Shown here one piece after another: positions 58,520-64,000 of a stretch of DNA of 64,000 bases. The stretch comes from an uncultured eubacterium 1-6. Lineage in GTDB: Bacteria; Bacillota; Clostridia; Lachnospirales; Lachnospiraceae. The position numbers and the translations under genes were made by a program. Position 1 is the stretch's first letter. Every line of letters begins with the position of its first letter. The stretch lies in NCBI GenBank assembly GCA_903789595.1, contig CAIFEZ010000001.1, positions 162,243 to 226,242 of the forward strand, written 5' to 3'. A model generated the notes under the pieces. That model was not told the DNA's origin and made no database searches. It saw only the letters and a list, made by a program, of their open reading frames with translations.

Positions 58520-59627
58520 TCACATGGCATCGAGTGCTTCGCTTGCCGCATTCAGATCTTCCTGGCACTCGTCTGCGGCTTCTTCAGCAATCTGCTGTGC
58601 TTCTTCCGCATCTGCCGCCTTCTTCTCTGCCTCAGCTTCAGCGGTCTCCGCATTCGTTACCTCAGTCTCGGAAGCATTGACACCTGCCTGAGCCTCGTCG
58701 ACGGCCTGCTGTGCAGCCCTGACCTCTTCTTCAGCCTGAGACTTCTCCGTTTCAGCATCGACAACTGCACTGTCGCTGTCACGCGTCTCCTGCTTTGCGG
58801 CCAGATCCGCCTGTGCATCCGTCAGCGCCTGTGTTACAGAACTGTAGTAGGCGCCGAAGAGAGCGCGTTATTCGTCGATCGTATAGGACTTCTCATAGAC
58901 TGTTTCGCCGTTGACTTCCTGAGATGCCAGGGCAGCAATAATCTGTACAGCAGTATCCCCATTGGCATTTTGGGAGGAATTGTTATTGTAGCCAATCCCG
59001 GTATATTCGTAGTTACTGTCGATGATGCTCGGATAGTGCGAGGCCTTAACCTTGTCAACACTGATGTTCAGCGCAGCTGCAACTTCCTCATACTGCGCCT
59101 GAGCGCTTTCCAGATTGGCATTGGCAATGGAGAGCAGGGATTCCGCCTGTGCCAGAGCCATCTTACGGGTTTCCAGCGTTTCTTTCGAAGTCAGGAGCGT
59201 GGACTGCGTTTCCGTTAATGCAGCCTTTGCGCTTTCAACAGATGCAGCTGCGTTATCACGCGCCGCAACGGCTTTGCGGAGCAGGTACAGACGGGGTCGG
59301 CGATGCGCTCGGAGTTTCCGTACTGCCGGGGACCGTGCTTTTTTCAGAAGAAGCAGCAGGTGCACTCGAGATCTCCGCAGTGTCGAGAATTGTGCTTTCA
59401 TCAGAAGAAGCAGCAGGTGCACTCGAGGTCTTCACAGTGTCGAGAATTGTGCTTTCATCAGAAGAAGCAGCAGATTCACTCGGAGTTTCCGAAGTGCCGT
59501 GAACCGCGCTTGCTTCAGAAGAAGCATTAGATGCAGTCTTGTTCCCAAATGTGCATGCGCTCATTGATGCGGCGAGCAGGCCTGTTGTAATCGCAGCGAC
59601 GGTGATTTTGTACTTGTTTGTGGTCAT
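58520..59627 (-). pseudogene. Decayed lipoprotein with Ser-rich repeats and coiled coil
   Basis: The start at 59627 (GAAAGGAT upstream) gives a lipoprotein signal (ITTGLLAASMSAC) and a Ser/Thr/Glu-rich region with 57-bp repeats, then stops at 59256. In another frame the coiled coil continues ('AVAARDNAAASVESAKAALTETQSTLL...ALAQAESLLSIANANLESAQAQYEEV'), followed by 'SHYPSIIDSNYEYTGIGY', which recalls the end of a CAP/SCP domain. An in-frame TAA at 58868-58870 interrupts it, yet the same frame goes on as Ala/Glu-rich coiled coil to TGA at 58520. So one frameshift (about 59256-59320) and one nonsense codon separate three coherent parts of a former surface protein of about 368 codons. Confidence 0.65.
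59344..59514. repeat. 57-bp tandem repeat in the lipoprotein gene
   Basis: TCAGAAGAAGCAGCAG recurs at 59344, 59401 and 59458 (period 57). On the minus strand each unit encodes about 19 residues of the type SSDESTILDTxxxSSAPAA; the last unit has diverged. Confidence 0.85.
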
Positions 59628-59907
59628 AATTTTATCCTTTCCAGCCTTTTACTTTAGTCTAACTATGACTTGTGATATTGCGGAGAGGTGTCACTTTTTT
59701 TGTGACGTTTCTCCTTGCAGCGATATCTTCCTAGAAAAGTGCTTCAATGATTTCTGAGCTGTGCATCATCATGCCAGAGTTAAACGGTTCTTTGTGGTAC
59801 AGAAAACCGATCAGAGTCGGATTAATTGGTTGTTGATTAGTATTTTAATACACCGTCTAATGAAAATTTTATCATTGTGTAAGCTCTGAACGTTCATCCG
59901 TCATCGG

Positions 59908-59987
59908 CTGCCTTCACCATCTCAGCATTCTCTTAATGGTGAAGGCAGTACAATAAAGAGGCTGCCTTCAAAGGACAGTCTCTTTTT
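59908..59987. terminator. Two hairpins: 13-bp perfect inverted repeat and adjacent terminator
   Basis: CTGCCTTCACCAT (59908-59920) pairs perfectly with 59936-59948. Next, AAGAGGCTG...CCTT pairs with AAGG...CAG.CTCTT and is followed by TTTTTC (59956-59987), a normal intrinsic terminator on the plus strand. What transcript they end is unclear, because no intact plus-strand gene precedes them. Confidence 0.65.
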
Positions 59988-60223
59988 CTGCAGATTTAAA
60001 ACCCGTCGGAAAGCGGGGAAAAGCGCCGGCGATTAATTATTGAATGCTTTCAGCAGGATAGTGATCAGGATCAGATTGGAAGTGCATGCGTATGGAAGGA
60101 GCAAAGTAATATTCATCAGAATCGGCGGTTACAATACTGTTTCGGTAAAAGTTCCTGCGCAGCATGGGCTTTTTATGCTATACCTTTCCAGCTGTTTAGA
60201 AAACACGTACGGCGATTCGAGGA

Positions 60224-60343
60224 ATGGCAGGTGACGCCTATAACGCGATCGGCGACATTGTCGCAAACGGCGGCAGAAGACGAATGCTGGCGAAATTGAT
60301 ATGTACAATTTCGCAAATATATATTGAAAAATCTACAAAATAA
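60224..60343 (+). other. Possible gene remnant (39 codons)
   Basis: A short frame encoding 'MAGDAYNAIGDIVANGGRRR' then a tail; the first part looks like real protein but I cannot name a family. A 9-bp perfect palindrome GCGAAATTG-n7-CAATTTCGC (60290-60314) lies inside. No good ribosome site. It may be the leftover end of a lost gene. Confidence 0.25.
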
Positions 60344-60373
60344 TAAATATATAAATTAGTAAAGACAGCGAAA

Positions 60374-60416
60374 ATGTATCATACATATTGACGGCAACAT
60401 GTGTATATAGTACATT
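60374..60416 (+). promoter_or_regulatory. araA promoter with palindromic operator
   Basis: TTGACG (60388-60393), 17 bp, TACATT (60411-60416). The 13-bp palindrome ATGTAT-C-ATACAT (60374-60386) abuts the -35 box, and a half-similar TGTA-n5-TACA overlaps the -10 region. These are likely targets of the AraR-type repressor encoded downstream. Confidence 0.65.
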
Positions 60417-60469
60417 TACAATTACGAATCAATCGGGAGCATTTATTATAAAATTGGGAGAATAACAAG

Positions 60470-61903
60470 ATGGAAAAATTATATTTCATTGTCGGCAGCC
60501 AGGATCTTTACGGCGAGGAATGTCTTCGAGAGGTCGCTGCGGATGCGGAAAAAATGACAGCATTTCTGAACAGCGAGCTTTCAGACACTATTCGCATTGA
60601 GCTTCTGCCGACGGTAATCACTTCCGAAACCTGTGTAAAGGATATGCGGAAGGTTATGGACGATGACGACTGTGCCGGCGTGATCACATGGATGCATACT
60701 TTTTCACCGGCCAAGATGTGGATCAAGGGGCTTCAGGAGCTGAGAAAGCCGCTGCTTCATCTGCACACACAGGCTAACGAGAGGCTTCCGTACGATGCGA
60801 TCGACATGGATTTCATGAATTTGAACCAGTCCGCGCACGGGGACAGAGAGTTCGGATATATCCTCGCAAGACTGCATATACCGCATGAGGTTGTAGCCGG
60901 ATACTACAGACATGAGGATGTAGTCGGCCGAATCCGCCGCTTCGCGCAGGTCGCGAAGGCGGTCAGATTCTCTCATAATCTTCGCGTCGCAACCTTCGGC
61001 AACAACATGCGGGATGTCGCGGTGACCGACGGCAATCGCCTGGAGGCGGAGATTCGCTACGGCTGGGAGATCAAGTACTGGGGAATCGGAGAAATTGCGG
61101 AACGGTCCGCGAAGATTTCGGAGGATGAGATCGATGCCAGAATGAAGGAGTACAGCGAAAAGTATATCATGGCGACGGATAACCTCGACGCAGTCCGGGA
61201 ACAGGCGCGATATGAGGCGGCGTTTGAACAGTTCATCCGGGAAAACGGCTGCTATGCGTTTACGGATACGTTCCAGGATCTGTTCGGTCTCCGTCAGCTT
61301 CCGGGCCTTGCCGCACAGGATCTTATGGCGAAGGGAGTCGGTTTCGGACCCGAGGGCGATTATAAGATCGCTGCTCTTTCCGCCGTACTGATGAAGATGG
61401 CGGAAGGAAGAGAGGGAGCGACAGGGTTCATCGAGGATTATACCTATGATCTTCAGCCCGGGAAAGAGCTGGAGCTCGCGTCGCATATGCTTGAGGTTCC
61501 GGCGTCTTTTGCGGCGAATAAGCCGGAGATTCAGGTGCATCCGCTCGGAATCGGAGGAAAGGAGGATCCGGCCCGGCTGGTGTTCGACGGGGTGACGGGA
61601 GACGGAATCCAGGTGACGCTGGTGGACATGGGGGATCATTTCCGCATGATCTGCGCGGATGTTGAGCTTGTAAGACAGCCGGAACGGATGCCGAAGCTTC
61701 CGGTGGCAAGGATCATGTATCGCCACAAACCGGATTTCCAGATTGGTACGGCGGCGTGGTGTTATGCGGGAGGCGCGCATCACAGCGTGATTTCAACGGC
61801 GCTTGATCGCGCGGATATCGAGATGTTCGCGAGACTGACAGGAACCGAGCTGATTACGATCGGTGACGACACGACAGAAGAGGATCTCAGGCGGTTCTCT
61901 TAA
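60470..61903 (+). CDS. araA: L-arabinose isomerase
   Basis: A 477-residue enzyme. It begins 'MEKLYFIVGSQDLYGEECLREV' as AraA does, with 'GVITWMHTFSPAKMWIKGLQELRKPLLHLHTQ', 'MNLNQSAHGDREFGY', 'FGNNMRDVAVTDG' and 'GWCYAGG'-like 'AAWCYAGGAHHSV'. Metal ligands are the expected Glu and His residues in 'GFGPEGDYK' and 'HMLEV'. It turns L-arabinose into L-ribulose. The usual length is about 470-500. AAATTGGGAG precedes ATG 60470. First gene of the arabinose cluster; no kinase gene (araB) is visible before the window ends. Confidence 0.96.
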   Translation: MEKLYFIVGSQDLYGEECLREVAADAEKMTAFLNSELSDTIRIELLPTVITSETCVKDMRKVMDDDDCAGVITWMHTFSPAKMWIKGLQELRKPLLHLHTQANERLPYDAIDMDFMNLNQSAHGDREFGYILARLHIPHEVVAGYYRHEDVVGRIRRFAQVAKAVRFSHNLRVATFGNNMRDVAVTDGNRLEAEIRYGWEIKYWGIGEIAERSAKISEDEIDARMKEYSEKYIMATDNLDAVREQARYEAAFEQFIRENGCYAFTDTFQDLFGLRQLPGLAAQDLMAKGVGFGPEGDYKIAALSAVLMKMAEGREGATGFIEDYTYDLQPGKELELASHMLEVPASFAANKPEIQVHPLGIGGKEDPARLVFDGVTGDGIQVTLVDMGDHFRMICADVELVRQPERMPKLPVARIMYRHKPDFQIGTAAWCYAGGAHHSVISTALDRADIEMFARLTGTELITIGDDTTEEDLRRFS

Positions 61904-61916
61904 AGTATATGAATTC

Positions 61917-61960
61917 GCTCTTCGAAAACGCTGGCGGGCTCGCCTGTCGCGAAGGCGTGT
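61917..61960. repeat. Dispersed GCTCTTCGAAAACGC repeat, copy D
   Basis: The 15-mer GCTCTTCGAAAACGC (61917-61931) is identical to 16589-16603. It is followed by a GC-rich palindromic part and GGCGTGTAAG, as in copy C (GGCGTGCGTGTAAG). It lies in the araA-regulator gap. Confidence 0.7.
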
Positions 61961-61993
61961 AAGTTGTAGTAGGAAAGATCCATTCGTTGGGTG

Positions 61994-61999
61994 TATAAT
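61994..61999 (+). promoter_or_regulatory. Consensus -10 box ahead of the regulator gene
   Basis: TATAAT at 61994-61999, without a good -35 box at normal distance. It may give the regulator its own weak promoter. Confidence 0.35.
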
Positions 62000-62076
62000 C
62001 TGGGTGAAAGGATTTGCTGCGGAGGAGGACAATTCAAACAGCCTCAGCCTGACGTTTGGAAAGATGAGGAATGAGA

Positions 62077-63180
62077 ATGACGGAGCAGCCAAAATATCAG
62101 ACGGTGATTAACTGGATCAAGGAGGGCATCAGGGACGGGACATTGCGGTACGGTGATAAGCTGATGTCAGAAAAGGAGCTCAGTCAGAAGTTCGGGATCA
62201 GTCGTCAGACGATTCGCCATGCGACCGGAGAGCTTGAGAAAGAGCATATACTCACCCGGGTTCAGGGAAGCGGTACGTATATCGGTGCTTCCTTCCAGCC
62301 GGTTCGCAGAGAACGGTACATGAATGTTGCCGTACTCAGCACCTTCAATGAAAGCTATATTTTTCCGCCGATTCTCAGGGGGATCGTATCTGTTCTTCAG
62401 AATGCTGGCTATACGACACAGGTGGCATTTACGGATAACCGGCCGGATATAGAGAAGAGAAATCTGGAGTCGGTTCTTGAAAAAAGCGATATAGACGGAT
62501 TTATCGTGGAGGCTACCCATAGTGCGCTTCCGAATCCGAATCTTCGGTATTATCAGGAGATTCTGAGCAGACATATTCCGGTTCTGTTCTTCAATACATT
62601 CTATCCGGATCTGAAGGTTCCCTGTGTCAGAATCGATGACCGTAAGATTGCGGATCATGCAACGGAGCTTCTGATCCGGAACGGTCACAGGAAGATAGCA
62701 GGGATCTTCAAGTCCGACGATGGTCAGGGGCCGCTCCGATATCAGGGGTATGTCGATGCCATCATGCGAAACGGTATTCCCTTTGACGGTTCTCCCGTTA
62801 TCTGGTGTGATACCTCGATGCAGCAGAACATTCACCGGCTGGAGGAGTACCTTCTGTTCCGGCTGTCGGGATGCACGGCAGTGGTATGCTATAACGACGA
62901 GGTGGCGATGGAGGTGATCAATATCCTGCTCTCCCACGGGGTGCATGTACCGGATGATATCTCTGTGGTCGGCATCGACGATTCCAATCTGGCGTCGATC
63001 TGCCGGGTTCCGTTCACGTCGTTCCCACATCCGAAGGAAAAGCTCGGAATCCGTGTCGCCGAAAATCTTCTGAGAATGATTGAAGATCCGGATTTTGATG
63101 GAAGTTATTTGTACGATGCGGAACCGGTCATACGGGAATCTGTGAGAAAAATAGAGAGAGACGGAAGAAAACCGGAATAG
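62077..63180 (+). CDS. araR: AraR-type repressor (GntR DNA-binding domain plus LacI sensor domain)
   Basis: A 367-residue chimeric regulator. N-terminal winged helix of the GntR type: '[54 protein letters not shown]'. The rest is a LacI-like sensor: '[24 protein letters not shown]', '[16 protein letters not shown]', '[36 protein letters not shown]'. This combination and its place between araA and araD define AraR, which releases operators when arabinose binds. ATG 62077 is preferred over 62071 because GAGGA then lies 7 nt upstream. Confidence 0.92.
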   Translation: MTEQPKYQTVINWIKEGIRDGTLRYGDKLMSEKELSQKFGISRQTIRHATGELEKEHILTRVQGSGTYIGASFQPVRRERYMNVAVLSTFNESYIFPPILRGIVSVLQNAGYTTQVAFTDNRPDIEKRNLESVLEKSDIDGFIVEATHSALPNPNLRYYQEILSRHIPVLFFNTFYPDLKVPCVRIDDRKIADHATELLIRNGHRKIAGIFKSDDGQGPLRYQGYVDAIMRNGIPFDGSPVIWCDTSMQQNIHRLEEYLLFRLSGCTAVVCYNDEVAMEVINILLSHGVHVPDDISVVGIDDSNLASICRVPFTSFPHPKEKLGIRVAENLLRMIEDPDFDGSYLYDAEPVIRESVRKIERDGRKPE

Positions 63181-63269
63181 CAGAGCGACCGGATGGAAAA
63201 AACGGGATCACGGAGAACGAAAGATCGAAGAAACAAGTCAGAAGAGAAGAAACTGGAGGAGAGATAGAC

Positions 63270-63971
63270 ATGCTGGAAGAATTAAAGAAAAAAGTCTGGG
63301 AAGCAAATCTGCTTCTGCCGGAATATCACCTGGTTACGTTTACCTGGGGCAATGTCAGCGCCATCGACCGTGGAAGCGGTCTGTTCGTCATCAAGCCAAG
63401 TGGCGTGGATTATGAGAAGCTGAAGCCGGAGGATATGGTCGTGGTGAACCTGAAGGGAGAAAAGGTGGAGGGCCGCTACAATCCCTCTTCTGACACGCCG
63501 ACGCATACGGTTCTGTACAATCGCTTTCCGGAAATCGGGGGCATTGTTCACACACATTCCACCTGGGCGACAAGCTGGGCGCAGGCGGGCCGCGCAATTC
63601 CCTGCTATGGAACAACGCACGCGGATTATTTTTACGGAGAAATTCCTTGTGTGCGGAACCTGACGAAGGCGGAAATCGAGGAGGCCTACGAGACCAATAC
63701 CGGTGTGCTCATCGCGGATGACTTTGAGGAAAATCACAGAGATCCTGCGGCTGTGCCCGGAGTTCTCTGCAAGAACCACGGGGTATTTACCTGGGGAGAG
63801 GACGCAAAGGAAGCGGTTCATAACGCTGTAGTCGTTGAGGAAGTGGCCAAAATGGCGGCACTCTGTGAATGTATCAATCCGAAAGTGCAGCCGGCTCCGC
63901 AGGAACTTCAGGACAAGCATTACTTCCGCAAGCACGGGGCAAATGCTTATTATGGACAGAAGGAAGAGTAA
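63270..63971 (+). CDS. araD: L-ribulose-5-phosphate 4-epimerase
   Basis: A 233-residue class II aldolase-type epimerase. It has '[27 protein letters not shown]', '[30 protein letters not shown]' with the zinc-binding His residues, and '[29 protein letters not shown]'. It converts L-ribulose-5-P to D-xylulose-5-P, feeding the pentose phosphate pathway served by rpe. AAACTGGAGGAGAG precedes ATG 63270. The last 17 bp motif of its 3' end is repeated just past the stop (63984-64000). Confidence 0.96.
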   Translation: MLEELKKKVWEANLLLPEYHLVTFTWGNVSAIDRGSGLFVIKPSGVDYEKLKPEDMVVVNLKGEKVEGRYNPSSDTPTHTVLYNRFPEIGGIVHTHSTWATSWAQAGRAIPCYGTTHADYFYGEIPCVRNLTKAEIEEAYETNTGVLIADDFEENHRDPAAVPGVLCKNHGVFTWGEDAKEAVHNAVVVEEVAKMAALCECINPKVQPAPQELQDKHYFRKHGANAYYGQKEE

Positions 63972-64000
63972 TACAGCTGCTTCCTTATTATGGACAGAAG
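63946..64000. repeat. 17-bp direct repeat at the araD 3' end
   Basis: CTTATTATGGACAGAAG occurs at 63946-63962, inside the last codons of araD, and again at 63984-64000, the last bases of the window. Spacing 38 bp. It may be the first two units of a longer repeat or a small duplication of the gene end. Confidence 0.8.

Larger units (their letters stand above)
59628..60469. other. 842-bp stretch without a convincing gene
   Basis: It holds the 5' region of the lipoprotein gene, two hairpins (59908-59987), a possible 39-codon gene remnant (60224-60343) and the araA promoter with palindromes. An open frame at 60040-60234 has no ribosome site and no family-like pattern and is not called. Confidence 0.6.

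Noticed and set aside
59115..59567. Forward open frames across the 57-bp repeats
   Set aside because: They repeat only because the antisense lipoprotein gene repeats; no ribosome site and Cys/Arg-rich nonsense composition.
60040..60234. 64-codon forward open frame upstream of araA
   Set aside because: No ribosome site, no recognisable pattern, in a region of hairpins and gene remnants.

Overview
The window looks like a chromosomal segment of an anaerobic, gut-type Firmicute, most likely Lachnospiraceae (Clostridia). This is inferred from four things: the conserved order murE-priA-def-fmt-Zn-protease-rsmB-rlmN-PP2C-prkC-rsgA-rpe-thiN, the mixed-base composition near 50% GC, strong AGGAGG ribosome sites, and pyruvate formate-lyase with an FNR-type box. 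No rRNA, tRNA, CRISPR array or phage was recognised.

Layout. 1-4.6 kb: the tail of a MATE exporter, a nitroreductase, a 335-bp foldback repeat, thiD, two small unknown genes and an EamA transporter. 4.7-19 kb: a dense housekeeping block for wall synthesis (murE), replication restart (priA), formyl-Met handling (def, fmt), rRNA modification (rsmB, rlmN), Ser/Thr signalling (PP2C phosphatase and PASTA kinase), ribosome assembly (rsgA), rpe and thiN. 19-24.5 kb: a surface SGNH-like protein, then a CsoR-type regulator and copper ATPase with two palindromic operators and a G10 tract in the ribosome-site region. 24.6-29.4 kb: MFS transporter, AraC regulator, galK-galE.

29.4-33.8 kb: an accessory locus with an AraC-GH39 regulator split at a G6 tract, an isomerase/epimerase plus DUF6379 pair that looks like the two subunits of a C-glycoside deglycosidase, and a deleted remnant of a Gfo/Idh/MocA oxidoreductase. 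34-38 kb: half-size EamA protein, ketopantoate reductase-like protein, MATE exporter, trpS. 38.2-45.3 kb: a PucR-type regulator divergent from a UroD/MtaA-like protein and MFS transporter, then a phosphoribosyltransferase-like protein and a CodB-type permease. 45.4-53.7 kb: LacI regulator, YesL-type membrane protein and an unknown membrane protein, divergent from an oligosaccharide ABC operon (two permeases, lipoprotein, GH32). The second permease is frameshifted by one extra 13-bp repeat copy. 53.8-58.5 kb: flavodoxin, Crp/Fnr regulator, FNR box, pflA, pflB. 58.5-64 kb: a decayed lipoprotein gene and an arabinose operon (araA, araR-type regulator, araD).

Recurring themes. Short tandem repeats and homopolymers sit in or near many genes, and two of them coincide with frameshifts. 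Several families of dispersed palindromic intergenic repeats occur, and paired copies show compensatory changes. The carbon-source loci (galactose, C-glycoside-like, fructan-like, arabinose) alternate between intact and broken genes, which suggests recent niche change or reversible switching. All functional calls are made by eye from motifs and context; no database search was run.
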